Assembly (NCBI GenBank): GCA_030770535.1
Contig: JASVEC010000002.1
Location: 372,001 to 436,000 of the forward strand
From: Batkoa obscura
Taxonomy: Eukaryota > Entomophthoromycota > Entomophthoromycetes > Entomophthorales > Batkoaceae
DNA length: 64,000 bases
Direction of reading: 5' to 3'
The translations under genes and the position numbers were made by a program. Shown one piece after another: positions 36,673 to 47,363 of this stretch. The first letter of the stretch is position 1; the number at the start of each line of letters is the position of its first letter. Below the pieces are notes generated by a model that saw nothing but the letters and a program-made list of their open reading frames with translations, had not been told where the DNA came from and made no database searches.

Positions 36673-38805
36673 TGATTAAATAAACTTTGTTTATATGTTT
36701 AAATAATTGTATTGCCCTTTTATTTGAATATTTTTAATATGATTTTTCATGCTATCTTTAATTCCACTTTTAATTTTATAATTTTATATTTGGCTAATTA
36801 TTATTTCTATAAAATAATTAGCCAATTTTTAAACCAGCGCACTCTCTTTAATTAAATATTTTACTAGATTAGTGAATCTTCAAAGTTAATATAGCCTATT
36901 TCGATTAACTTTAAATGTATAAAAGAATATTTAAAAGAGATAGCCAAAGGGTATAATGAATAGTAAATTTAGAGAAAGTACTAAAACAAAAGCAGGATAA
37001 GGCTTTTATTGAACAAAATATATAACTAGATCTAAAATCTAAAGAGATAGATGATTTTTATAAAAAATAAAAATAAAATGAAAATTATCAGTAATGTAAA
37101 CTATGGGATTTTATTGAAGAAGTTTATAGCTCGGGTTGTAGAGACTTTATTCAACTTGTAAATATAATAATTGACAGGTGAAAGGATCAAGCTGCATACA
37201 GCAGATATTAAACTATGTTTTAGATAGGACAACTTTTTCCTATAAGGAGTGATCATTTATTCTCAAAGGAGAGTAAAATTCAATACAAAAATAGCTAGTG
37301 CCTTACAAAAAAGTGTGAATTTATGCATAAAGTTGGTCGGCTATTAACACAACATCGAGCAAGTGTTTGTGTGTAAAATAAAAAAGTGGAGTGCAAATTT
37401 ATGCATGAATAAAATTAGGTGAATTTTTTTTAAAAAGTTGTATTAATTTTTAACTAACTTTTAATTTTAATATTGATTCAATATTAAATACTTTTTTAAA
37501 GACATCTTTAATTATAAAATATTAATATTTTTAAATCTCTTTTGATAAGTTTCATAAAATAGTGAAAAGGTCCCTTAACAATTTTGTTATTTTAAAATCA
37601 AGTTTATACAAAAAGTTTATAATGGTTCCTTTAGACTAAACACACTAGTTTAAACTTTGCAGCTTAAAGTTTAATAAAATAAGTTTGCATTAAGTTAGCC
37701 AATAGCCTAGGTTAAAAATTGAGTTCAAATAAATAGTGTCTTTAGGGATAATTTACAACTAGTCTTTTTTGATCAAAAATGAGGGGTATTTTTATATTAA
37801 AAAAGGTACTCCTATTTGAAACTAGACTTTCAGGGAAATAATCACTGTTTTGAAAATGGTAATAATCTAAAAAATAATAATATTTAATTAAAACATCTAT
37901 TTAAACTATATCTTTATTCTGAACAATAAGATGATAAATCGTAATATTTATTAATTTGTCTTATTTTCTCCATCCTTTTTTTTGAAAAAACAATTTACCA
38001 CCCAATTTACTTGATTGCGTTAAATTATCTATGGTGTTTGATGGAGAAATTAATTCTATGAAATTTCTCATCTTATTCATCTATTATTTGAAAATTGAGT
38101 GAGAATTATTTGGCTGGTAAAATTCGCAATAGATCTATGGGCATAAAATTAAAAATTAATTCAGATCAAATTTATCTTATAATACAATTTGGCCCGAATA
38201 CTATAAGAAATAAATTTAACTTTAGATGTCATTTTAATAAAATGAAATACTAATAAATCCAACATAATATTACGTACGTAAATTTATTATTACGTTTGTT
38301 ATTTAATATCATTGATGTCTATTTAGTTAGAAGTTTTATTATGACGATTAATAATAAGGTAAACATAAATTACAATAATTAAAATAGGAAAAGAAGAATA
38401 TGGGAGTTTAATTAAAAGCTATGCTAAAAATAAAATAGTAAACAATAATGAGATAATCATTAAAATGAATAAGCCACATAAAAATAAAAGTAAATAGTAA
38501 ATAATTTAAGAAGAGATAGAATATACCCCATGAATCTAACTGTTATTAAAGATTAGATATTGTTAACAGAAATTTTCTAATTATAGTTAAATTCCCTTTA
38601 CTTTATTGTTTTTTCAATATTCCATGTTTAATAACACATGTTTTTGATGCATTCAATTTTTTACAGTTGGATTTCTTATGCTTTGTACCAATCAAGTTAG
38701 TTTCCTAAATTAAGTAATCGGTATTGTTTATAAAAGATTGTAGCCATGTGATTTAATCAAATAATATCTAATAAACTATTTACTGTTTAAACCAACGTAA
38801 TAGAG
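36673..38805. other. Intergenic with one coding fossil
   Basis: Apart from the fossil at 36950-37410 and the Myb promoter at its right end, AT-rich sequence without genes or MITE copies. TTGAGGGG-like words near 37780 only faintly resemble MITE-1 ends. Confidence 0.5.
36950..37410 (+). pseudogene. Coding fossil, one frame kept with several internal stops, family unknown
   Basis: One forward frame reads as protein across about 450 nt despite roughly ten stops: LEKVLKQKQDKAFIEQNI, LDLKSKEIDDFYKK, LWDFIEEVYSSGCRDFIQL, IGQLFPIRSDHLFSKES and HKVGRLLTQHRASVCV. Composition is Lys/Gln-rich with charged helices. I cannot assign it to a host gene or element family. Decay by point mutation without length changes fits an old, unselected copy. 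Confidence 0.4.
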
Positions 38806-38813
38806 TATATAAG
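38806..38813 (+). promoter_or_regulatory. TATA box of the Myb gene
   Basis: GTATATAAGAC about 155 bp before the ATG, implying a 5' untranslated region of roughly 120 nt; the leader includes an (ATTAAAAT)n run right before the start. Confidence 0.6.
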
Positions 38814-38965
38814 ACAAACCAAAAACTTCAGTTACCAATCACCAACTTACTTTAGACTTTATTTTATACTTTTTACTAATAGACCTTTTTTGTATTTATT
38901 TATTTCGTCTTATATCCTGGTTAGATTCCTTTATTAAAATATTAAAATATTAAAATATCAACAAA

Positions 38966-40204
38966 ATGAATTACTATCCTTATATCCCTTTCTCCGCTAA
39001 CCCTTTCACTAATAACTTCCAATCTCAGTTGCAGTTACAACAATCTAATTTCCCTTTATCTCAGGCAATGTTAGATCAAATGCAACAAAATGAAGAAGTA
39101 GGGAAACCATGGAGTGAATGGGATGATCAAAGATTAAAAGCCGCTGCTGAAAAATATAACAATAAAGGTTGGCGCAAAATATGCTTAAGTGCTTTCCCAG
39201 ATGGTTCAAGGACCAAAGAGGAATGCCTTAAACGCTGGCGCCAATTGACAAAATCAGTTTCTGTTAAAGGACTTTGGACAGCTGAAGAAGATTCTAAACT
39301 AATTTCTTTAGTTAAAGAAATGGGTGCTGAAAAATGGGTAGCTATTGCTAACCGCTTAGAAACAAGAACTGGTAAACAATGCAGAGAAAGATGGCATAAT
39401 CATTTAGATCCTAGAATCAATAAAGCACCTTTTACAGCTGAAGAAGAGCAATTAATTTTTAAGTTACACGCTAAAATTGGAAGCAAATGGGCTGAAATGT
39501 CAAAACATCTTCCAGGCAGGTCCGATAACTCCATTAAGAATTTTTTCAATACAGCTATGCAACGTAAACGTAAAGTGCAACAAGCCAATAGTGGTAAAAT
39601 TGAAATGAAACGTCATAAGGAAGCACCATTCAACTGGTCCCCTCAAGATGCCAAATCATTTTTATCCCAATACTCTACACCTAATTTAAGCTCTGATTTA
39701 CATGCTTCATTCAGTCAATTAAATATGAGAGTAATGACTCCACCAGATACTCCTCAACCTGGAATTGGTTTAAATCAAGGCTTTGATCTTTACAATCCAT
39801 GGGCTAATTTCCAACCAAAGTCTGCTTTTTTAGCCCCCACCCTCCATCATAATAAATTAGGCATGTTAAATTTAACACCAATTACTAACTCATCACCAGC
39901 GTTACCACAAGGTACATTTGAAAGAGCAGTATTCGATCAAACTAGAGGAATAGCATCAAACCCAGTCACGCCTAATAACTTTAACAACGGATTTTTCAAT
40001 CCTAATGTGTTTCACCAAAACCATCACAATAATTTACACGAAACTGAAATAAAGCAAGAAAATGATAAAGCAAACGATAATTTAGAAGAAAACAATAACA
40101 TGACTTCAGCACCACCCAGTGGTTACCATCTTGGATTAATCGGTGTTGATTATAATGGATTAACTGATAATGAGGTCCAAGATTATCTGTTTATGGGGCA
40201 TTAA
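38966..40204 (+). CDS. Three-repeat (R1R2R3) Myb transcription factor
   Basis: Nuclear DNA-binding protein, 412 aa in one exon. Three Myb repeats sit near the N-terminus: R1 about 47-96 (KPWSEWDDQRLKAAAEKYNN...KRWRQL), R2 about 101-150 (GLWTAEEDSKLISLVKEMGA...CRERWHNHL) and R3 about 152-201 (APFTAEEEQLIFKLHAKIGS...SIKNFFNT). The spaced tryptophans are kept, with Phe replacing the first Trp of R3, as is common in the family, and FF replacing the last Trp. R1 is atypical (longer turn with FPDGSRT). A basic KRKRKVQQ-like segment follows and could act as nuclear localisation signal. The rest is low complexity, Asn/Pro-rich (NHHNNLHETEIKQENDKAND), ending in an acidic DNEVQDYLFMGH. Targets are unknown. 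Confidence 0.93.
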   Translation: MNYYPYIPFSANPFTNNFQSQLQLQQSNFPLSQAMLDQMQQNEEVGKPWSEWDDQRLKAAAEKYNNKGWRKICLSAFPDGSRTKEECLKRWRQLTKSVSVKGLWTAEEDSKLISLVKEMGAEKWVAIANRLETRTGKQCRERWHNHLDPRINKAPFTAEEEQLIFKLHAKIGSKWAEMSKHLPGRSDNSIKNFFNTAMQRKRKVQQANSGKIEMKRHKEAPFNWSPQDAKSFLSQYSTPNLSSDLHASFSQLNMRVMTPPDTPQPGIGLNQGFDLYNPWANFQPKSAFLAPTLHHNKLGMLNLTPITNSSPALPQGTFERAVFDQTRGIASNPVTPNNFNNGFFNPNVFHQNHHNNLHETEIKQENDKANDNLEENNNMTSAPPSGYHLGLIGVDYNGLTDNEVQDYLFMGH

Positions 40205-40594
40205 ATTGATTTTTGATTTGCTTCGTTTTGAGTTGAAATTTCGTTCTATTTTGCATCTTGTTGTACTGTTATCCCTTTTCTCATTTTATCTGTTTAAATA
40301 AATGGTTTTAAATTTTATCATTATCCTACCATTATTATTATAAAATTGTTAGAATTAAAGTACTACAACTACACCAAACTCAAGTTTAAAATCCCCATAT
40401 TAATATAGAATGGAGAAATAATAGTATTAAAATGAATTAACTTAAAAAGTAACTTTGTCTCATTATTATTATTTTAACTGTACTCCTAAATAAAGTTAGT
40501 GTTGCATTATATTGTTGATGAAAATTAAAAAATATAGACAAGTATGATAAAAGTAGAAAACTTAATTTATAAACAATTTTTAATTTAAGTGCTA
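40205..40594. other. Short 3' intergenic region between convergent genes
   Basis: Lies between the ends of the Myb gene and the first subtilisin gene. TTTAAATAAATGG near 40295 is a plausible polyadenylation signal; nothing else seen. Confidence 0.5.
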
Positions 40595-42097
40595 TTAATA
40601 AGTTTTTTTACAAAGTTCAAGAGCTTTAGCAACATTAACAATACCATAACCATATTCATTATTAGGTAAGGTTTTTTCAGTATCTCCACCACAACCAAGT
40701 TTTGAGTATAATGGTGTAGCTGAGTTATGGATTACTTTGGCAATAAGGTCGACTCTACGACTAAGGTGAGGACAGGCAGCAATAACTAAGAGTGCAACTC
40801 CAGAAATATGAGGAGAAGCCATTGAAGTACCAGCTTTGATGCCAAATTTACCACCTGGAATAGATGAAGTAATGTTAACTCCAGGAGCAGTAATATCGAT
40901 AGCATTTAAAGTACGCTCTGGTACAGGTCCTAAGGATGAGAAAGCAGCCCTGTCATTGGTTAAGTAACCAGAAGCAGCTACATTGAATGAGTTAGGATCA
41001 ACAGCAGGTGGGGAGTTTACAGTAGAACATCCACCTCTTCCATCATTACCAGCAGAAACAGACATAAAGATACCAGCAGATTTCAAAGCCCTTAAAGCAT
41101 ATTTGAATGTAGATCTACTGCAACCTTCTACACCTGGACATCCATAAGAGTTACCAACTACATGAGGACGAAGATGAGGCTTTGGTTTAATACCATAAAG
41201 ATTGGTTGGAGCTAAAAAGAATTGTAAACAACCTAAGTAAGTTTCTGGAGAACCAAAATTTTGGTCCATATTTTTACAAGCCATCCATTTTGTAGTTGGG
41301 GAAACACCCAAATTTAAGCCACCTACTGTGGTTCCCATACAATGAGTTCCATGACTATTGTCATCACATGGTTTTTGAGAATCAATACCGCAGATTAAGT
41401 TTGGTTTAGTAGCATTAGCTAAATTCTTGTTTGCATCCCACCAATAATAGTCATGGCTAAATTTACCATTTTTGTAACCCAAGTAGTTCTTTACTAAGGC
41501 TGGATGTTCAAAATCAACACCAGTATCAGCGTTAGCATATCTTAACTTAGAAGCAGCAGTATAGACTCTCTTTGGTAAATTAGTAGCATTGATATATTTT
41601 AAACTCCAATGTGGCTCTTTTCCTTCCCATGGAATATCAGCAGCAGTGGAAGCCTCTTGATCACTGATGTCTTTAATCATTGAGGCTACTTTTTTATTGG
41701 AGCTGATTTCTTCAACTTCAGATAATTTGGAAATTTTTTCGATAAGTTCTTTAGGAGCTTCAACAGCAAAAGTGTTAGAGATATAATAGTGACGATAATC
41801 TTTGATAGTTCCTTTCTTTTTAGCTTCTTCTAAAAGTGCTTTAACTGAGCCTTGACTTTCTTCAGAGTGCTTAGTTAATGTAGCAACTACTTGTTCAGCA
41901 TGGAAATCCAAATCATCTTCAGTAGCCATACGTGAATTAGAAGAGAGGACAGGAGGTTCAACTTGATTAAGTTGAATGAGAATTGGGGTCAAACTATTTT
42001 TTGCTAAATCTTGGGTAACTTGGTTTGTTACTAAAGCTTTTCCAGCAACGCTAGAAATAACAGCTAATGTAATCCAATTTGAAAATGCAAGCTTCAT
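40595..42097 (-). CDS. Secreted subtilisin-like protease, copy 1 (500 aa)
   Basis: Secreted serine endopeptidase of family S8. Single exon, 500 aa. Signal peptide 1-20 (ITLAVISSVAGKA), an inhibitor-I9-type propeptide to about 150 (ITVHYYISNTF-like text at 101-115 and EEISSNKKVAS), then the catalytic domain with Asp191 (NADTGVDFEHP), His249 (DDNSHGTHCMGT), oxyanion-hole Asn351 (SVSAGNDG) and Ser425 (GTSMASPH). Seven or more cysteines in the mature part suggest disulphides. A TATA box lies about 52 bp upstream. Copy 2 at 44283 differs at ten residues only: 200, 218, 247, 248, 258, 280, 323, 354, 382 and 385, all within the catalytic domain. The enzyme would fit insect-cuticle or general protein degradation, but its substrate is not known. 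Confidence 0.95.
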   Translation of the reverse strand: MKLAFSNWITLAVISSVAGKALVTNQVTQDLAKNSLTPILIQLNQVEPPVLSSNSRMATEDDLDFHAEQVVATLTKHSEESQGSVKALLEEAKKKGTIKDYRHYYISNTFAVEAPKELIEKISKLSEVEEISSNKKVASMIKDISDQEASTAADIPWEGKEPHWSLKYINATNLPKRVYTAASKLRYANADTGVDFEHPALVKNYLGYKNGKFSHDYYWWDANKNLANATKPNLICGIDSQKPCDDNSHGTHCMGTTVGGLNLGVSPTTKWMACKNMDQNFGSPETYLGCLQFFLAPTNLYGIKPKPHLRPHVVGNSYGCPGVEGCSRSTFKYALRALKSAGIFMSVSAGNDGRGGCSTVNSPPAVDPNSFNVAASGYLTNDRAAFSSLGPVPERTLNAIDITAPGVNITSSIPGGKFGIKAGTSMASPHISGVALLVIAACPHLSRRVDLIAKVIHNSATPLYSKLGCGGDTEKTLPNNEYGYGIVNVAKALELCKKTY

Positions 42098-42148
42098 ACT
42101 TTTAATTTAAGTTAACAAAGTTAAAGATATTGTGATGAAAGTACAAAC

Positions 42149-42156
42149 TATTTATA
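42149..42156 (-). promoter_or_regulatory. Core promoter of subtilisin copy 1
   Basis: TATAAATA on the minus strand 52-59 bp before the ATG, preceded by GAGGCGTAGCGATAAAGAGG (42170-42191 region), a GC-rich patch with a GATA-type core. Both are identical in copy 2. Confidence 0.6.
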
Positions 42157-42681
42157 TCTATTAGCTTAAGCCTCTTTATCGCTACGCCTCAACTTATTCC
42201 TTTATTTTGTCATTTGAAATGCTATCATACGACTCAATTTTTAGAATTTTCTGTCACATTTTTAGTCATTGTTTTCTCAGTTCCTGAAACCGAAATTTTT
42301 ATGCTAAAATTTCAAGTATTGCTATGTCTTAATTTATTTAATGCAATCAATCACATGATGGATTTCATTCAGCTTTTTTTATTATTTCCTCTAGCTAAAA
42401 TAATAAAAGCGAATATCATTAACAATCTCTATTTTGCTAAAAATTTGAATACTATCTGAATAAATTCTAGTACTTATTATTTATTTCAAACTATAAGTTG
42501 TGAACAGGTTTATTATGAATCTGTTGAATAACCATACATATAATAAAAATAAATTCTTTATTAAAAAGCAGAAGTACCTGATAGTTAAATTATTTTGCTA
42601 TAATACATGTATAAGTTGGCAGAATTTTTACTACTTTAGTAGAGATTCTCAGATTAGCAAGACTTTTACCAATATAACATA

Positions 42682-42787
42682 TATATGGGGATGTATTTTT
42701 GTATTTAAGGATTTTACTAACAATTTTTCCGCTTAAATAGCGCTCAAAAAATGGAAAAAATAATGAAGTCAAAAAACATTCCCATAT
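42682..42787 (+). mobile_element. MITE-1 copy
   Basis: Plus orientation, full length, 22 bp from the foldback element. Confidence 0.87.
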
Positions 42788-42809
42788 TGTTATTGATCAA
42801 CATTATAGT

Positions 42810-42950
42810 ATGTAAATAAATACATATCCCTATAAAACTTTATTGAGAAATGTTTATCATCAACTGCTTTATAGCCAACATTACGGATTTACTATGAAAT
42901 AAACAAATGTTTCTCAATGAAGTTTTATAGGGATATGTATTTATTTACAT
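42810..42950. repeat. Long inverted repeat (foldback), arms about 48 bp
   Basis: The left arm starts ATGTAAATAAATACATATCC and continues CTATAAAACTT; the right arm is its reverse complement. The first 31 bases match perfectly, then one mismatch, then GAGAAA again, with the loop-proximal ends drifting. The loop is about 40 nt. No relation to MITE-1 ends is convincing. It could be a separate foldback MITE or a source of hairpin RNA. Confidence 0.8.
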
Positions 42951-43476
42951 TATTAATATACTAATAAGATGATAGATAACTGGATGGGAGGGAGTGGTTA
43001 GCCCCAAAGCTATAGTTACCTACTCCTTATACTACAAGCAATATAATAATAGTTTTTACTTATAATAACTACTTGCTCTTTGATTATTTATTAACTTAAC
43101 TAATAATAACTTAACTAATATTAATTTTTATTGTTTAATAAGCTATTCACTTGTTCAGTAAATGCTAAAACTTTTAAATTTCCTATTATTTTTATAAGAT
43201 AAGCCAGAATTAAAGTTTTAATTTTTTTAATTTTTTTAAACTTTACGACTTTAATTGAAATTGTGTTAGGTTTTTTTAATCTATCAGATATTGGATAACA
43301 ATGTAGTTTATTATTATAGTTAATAAAATGTAAATACTTTTTAATACTTTTTAATACTTTGTATTTTTATTACTATTTTTATATTCTTTAAAAATCATAT
43401 CCATTTTATTACTATTAACAGTTAAGTTATTGATTTTCTTATGTTTATAAATATTAAGCTAATTGAACTGTTTTTT

Positions 43477-43577
43477 ACATGTGTTTTTTTAGTTTCATTA
43501 CTTTTTCTATCTTTTAAGCACTATTTGAGTGGAAAGATTGTTAGTAAAATTCAAACAAAAAAATACATCCCCACATA
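43477..43577 (-). mobile_element. MITE-1 copy
   Basis: Minus orientation; right TIR ACATCCCCACATA, left TIR worn (ACATGTGTTTTTTT). Confidence 0.82.
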
Positions 43578-44282
43578 CTGAATTATAATTTAATATTTCA
43601 AATAATTAAAATGAACTTTATCTATTATTTCATTATTTCATTATTTTATTTAAAGTTTAATTAACTAAAATATTTTTTTAATTTTTTCTTTTCTATTAGT
43701 TGATACTTTTATCTGAAAAGCTTCTTTTGTATGGTAAAAAAATTTCTGATTTTTTTAGTGCCTTTATAGCTCTCTCAAAAACGCCCATTAAAACCTTGCT
43801 TACACTGTAGTATTTCTGGTATTCATAAACTTAGCTCTGTATTAGATTTTTACTTATATGGCTTTTATATAATGTCAATTAGTCTTATTTACTCGATTTT
43901 CGTATTAATTACCACTGCTCATATAAGTGAGAACTTCAACCCTAATTCTTTGATCCTAATCTCACTACATAGACTATAAACAGTTTCTTTAAAAAAACTA
44001 CAAGGTCTCCTACTTAATTGATCTCAGTATTAAAATACTGACACCTGATTTTGCCACAATTTTTGATGTAACTACCTTACCATGTTTCCCTTATGATAGT
44101 ATCTTCATAAAACTTGTGCACTTTTTAAATTCCTAACTCTAATATCATTTTTTAGTTAAATTTTGATCACCTAATAAAATACCTTGGGTTTATTCTAGAG
44201 TTTTGAAATACTTTTTATATAAATATGTTAAATCAAAGTGAAACCCCCTTATAATTTATTAAATAGTTTTATTTAAATGTTA

Positions 44283-45785
44283 TTAGTAAGTTTTTTTACA
44301 AAGTTCAAGAGCTTTAGCAACATTAACAATACCATAACCATATTCATTATTAGGTAAGGTTTTTTCAGTATCTCCACCACAACCAAGTTTTGAGTATAAT
44401 GGTGTAGCTGAGTTATGGATTACTTTGGCAATAAGGTCGACTCTACGACTAAGGTGAGGACAGGCAGCAATAACTAAGAGTGCAACTCCAGAAATATGAG
44501 GAGAAGCCATTGAAGTACCAGCTTTGATGCCAAATTTACCACCTGGAATAGATGAAGTAATGTTGACTCCAGGAGCAGTAATATCGATAGCATTTAAAGT
44601 ACGCTCTGGTACAGGTCCTAAGGATGAGAAGTAGGCTCTAGTATTGGTCAAATAGCCAGAAGCAGCTACATTGAATGAGTTAGGATCAACAGCAGGTGGG
44701 GAGTTTACAGTAGAACATCCACCATCTCCATCATTACCAGCAGAAACAGACATAAAGATACCAGCAGATTTCAAAGCCCTTAAAGCATATTTGAATGTAG
44801 ATCTACTGCAACCTTCTTCGCCTGGACATCCATAAGAGTTACCAACTACATGAGGACGAAGATGAGGCTTTGGTTTAATACCATAAAGATTGGTTGGAGC
44901 TAAAAAGAATTGTAAACAACCTAAGTAAGTTTCTGGAGAACCAAATCCTTGATCCATATTTTTACAAGCCATCCATTTTGTAGTTGGGGAAACACCCAAA
45001 TTTAAACCGCCTAAAGTAGTTCCCATACAATGAGTTCCATGACCACGATCATCACATGGTTTTTGAGAATCAATACCGCAGATTAAGTTTGGTTTAGTAG
45101 CATTAGCTAAATTCTTGTTTGCATCCCACCAGCTATAGTCATGGCTAAATTTACCATTTTTATATCCTAAATAATTTTTTACTAAAATTGGATGTTCAAA
45201 ATCAACACCAGTGTCAGCATTAGCATATCTTAACTTAGAAGCAGCAGTATAGACTCTCTTTGGTAAATTAGTAGCATTGATATATTTTAAACTCCAATGT
45301 GGCTCTTTTCCTTCCCATGGAATATCAGCAGCAGTGGAAGCCTCTTGATCACTGATGTCTTTAATCATTGAGGCTACTTTTTTATTGGAGCTGATTTCTT
45401 CAACTTCAGATAATTTGGAAATTTTTTCGATAAGTTCTTTAGGAGCTTCAACAGCAAAAGTGTTAGAGATATAATAGTGACGATAATCTTTGATAGTTCC
45501 TTTCTTTTTAGCTTCTTCTAAAAGTGCTTTAACTGAGCCTTGACTTTCTTCAGAGTGCTTAGTTAATGTAGCAACTACTTGTTCAGCATGGAAATCCAAA
45601 TCATCTTCAGTAGCCATACGTGAATTAGAAGAGAGGACAGGAGGTTCAACTTGATTAAGTTGAATGAGAATTGGGGTCAAACTATTTTTTGCTAAATCTT
45701 GGGTAACTTGGTTTGTTACTAAAGCTTTTCCAGCAACGCTAGAAATAACAGCTAATGTAATCCAATTTGAAAATGCAAGCTTCAT
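44283..45785 (-). CDS. Secreted subtilisin-like protease, copy 2 (500 aa)
   Basis: Same architecture and length as copy 1: signal peptide, I9-type propeptide, catalytic Asp191, His249, Asn351 and Ser425, no introns. Residues 1-199 and 386-500 are identical to copy 1, and the DNA of those parts is nearly identical too, as are about 115 bp upstream of the ATG. Between residues 200 and 385 there are ten replacements (for example Asn247Arg and Ser248Gly just before the catalytic His, Arg354Asp just after the oxyanion Asn, Ala385Tyr), together with several synonymous changes. The pair therefore has a mosaic history, and the two enzymes may prefer different substrates. Both look functional. Confidence 0.95.
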   Translation of the reverse strand: MKLAFSNWITLAVISSVAGKALVTNQVTQDLAKNSLTPILIQLNQVEPPVLSSNSRMATEDDLDFHAEQVVATLTKHSEESQGSVKALLEEAKKKGTIKDYRHYYISNTFAVEAPKELIEKISKLSEVEEISSNKKVASMIKDISDQEASTAADIPWEGKEPHWSLKYINATNLPKRVYTAASKLRYANADTGVDFEHPILVKNYLGYKNGKFSHDYSWWDANKNLANATKPNLICGIDSQKPCDDRGHGTHCMGTTLGGLNLGVSPTTKWMACKNMDQGFGSPETYLGCLQFFLAPTNLYGIKPKPHLRPHVVGNSYGCPGEEGCSRSTFKYALRALKSAGIFMSVSAGNDGDGGCSTVNSPPAVDPNSFNVAASGYLTNTRAYFSSLGPVPERTLNAIDITAPGVNITSSIPGGKFGIKAGTSMASPHISGVALLVIAACPHLSRRVDLIAKVIHNSATPLYSKLGCGGDTEKTLPNNEYGYGIVNVAKALELCKKTY

Positions 45786-45836
45786 ACTTTTAATTTAAGT
45801 TAACAAAGTTAAAGATATTGTGATGAAAGTACAAAC

Positions 45837-45844
45837 TATTTATA
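45837..45844 (-). promoter_or_regulatory. Core promoter of subtilisin copy 2
   Basis: TATAAATA at the same distance from the ATG as in copy 1, with the same GC-rich GATA-type patch upstream. Confidence 0.6.
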
Positions 45845-46865
45845 TCTATTAGCTTAAGCCTCTTTATCGCTACGCCTCAACTTATTCCTTTACTTTCTTA
45901 TTGAAAATGGCATCATACGACTCAATTTTTAGAATTTTCTGTCACATTTTTAGTCATTGTCTTCTCAGTTCCTGAAATCGAAATTTTACATTGAAGTTTA
46001 ATTTAAATTATTGCTATGCCTCGATTTGTTAAATATAGTTAATCACGTGTATGAATTCTTTATTCTAACCTTTTCATTACTACTTCTGGTTAAAAAATCA
46101 AGACGATAATATTAAATATTCTTGTTTGCTAAAATATGAGTATTTGAAAGGATTTTAAAATCACCATTTGCCTTGAGCTAGCTGGATTTTAGTTATGCAA
46201 AATACAGCTTTATTTTAAAAGGGATTTTAAGTGTCAAAATATTGAACTTAAGGTTGTAAATCAAATGTAACCATGACCTATGTATATTTAAAAGCATAAA
46301 TCATTAAATGAAGATACTTGTTCTTATTATTGAGCTTAACACTATCAATGTTCCCACCTCATTATACTAATTAACAACATTATCGAATTGTTGGTCTTAT
46401 TTTTATCTAAGCTTTAAGTTGGTATTAATTTTAATGAGGATGTAGTATCCTTTGGGCATTTTAATAAGATACTGTAGTAAATGGTGATATTCAGTCCATC
46501 TTATATCATTAAAAGTAGAATTTTAAAGCTAAAGAATTTCAAATACTTAAGTCAATGCAGTTAAACTAAATGTTTTTTATCAATGGTTTTATATTAAAAT
46601 ATTAGCTTCTACATCACAACTTTAAAAATATTGAATTTTCAAAGTAGGATTTTGGATATTCACGGAGTTCTACAAAGTACATTTATTCTCCATCTTTGTC
46701 CTATTATAATTCCTTACTCTTCACCACTATTAGTTTACATAAAATAAACACAAAGCCCTAACAGCCTTTGAACTTTTCTAAAAAAGTGGCTTTTTGAAAG
46801 GTGAGTTTTGCTTTAACCTTACAAAGTAAACCCTAATGAGTTGGAGAATAAAGCATATTCAAATT

Positions 46866-46972
46866 ATGTGGGGATGTATTTTTATGTTTAAGAATTTTAC
46901 CAACAATTTTTCTGCTCAAATAGCGCTTAAAAAATGGAAAAATAATGAAATCAAAAAAAATATCTGCATGTA
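46866..46972 (+). mobile_element. MITE-1 copy
   Basis: Plus orientation, left TIR TGTGGGGATGTATTTTTATG, right TIR diverged (ATATCTGCATGTA). Confidence 0.82.
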
Positions 46973-47363
46973 CTACTTTCAATTAATAGCAACTTTGTAA
47001 AAACATTAAAACTTTGGGAATGTCTTTTTTATTTCAATTTTTAACTAGTGGTCTTTTTAAATTGTACTATATAAAATGCAAATAAAACGCTAAAATGAAA
47101 AAAGACTTTATCGCTTGCTTTTGATAGTAATTTTGGGATATCTGTTTAATAGAATCTAAGGCAAAAAGGTTTTATAATTAGCTATGCACAATTTGGTAAT
47201 TTTAAATTGTATTTTTTAAATTAATTGAGTTATAAAACTAGCATTAAAAAGTTACTTGACTATAAAGTTTAACCATACTATTAATTTAACCACGAATAGC
47301 TACCAGTTTAACATGACTAGAATGAGATGGATGGCAGTGATCTCTATCACTTCTTCTTTTAAA

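Larger units (their letters stand above)
42098..44282. other. Intergenic between the two subtilisin genes
   Basis: Contains the copy 1 promoter, two MITE-1 copies (42682 and 43477) and a long foldback (42810-42950). Open frames at 42214-42736 run through repeats and are not genes. Confidence 0.6.
45786..47363. other. Intergenic with one MITE-1
   Basis: The first ~200 bp repeat the upstream region of copy 1 with rising divergence; then AT-rich sequence with a MITE-1 at 46866. No gene seen. Confidence 0.6.

Noticed and set aside
37779-37817. Possible second bare-ends MITE-1 (GAGGGGTATTTTTA ... GGTACTCCTA)
   Set aside because: Only faint similarity to the ends and no TA edges; could be chance.
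40388-40405. AATCCCCATATTAATATAG resembling a MITE-1 right end
   Set aside because: No matching core or left end within 120 bp on either side.
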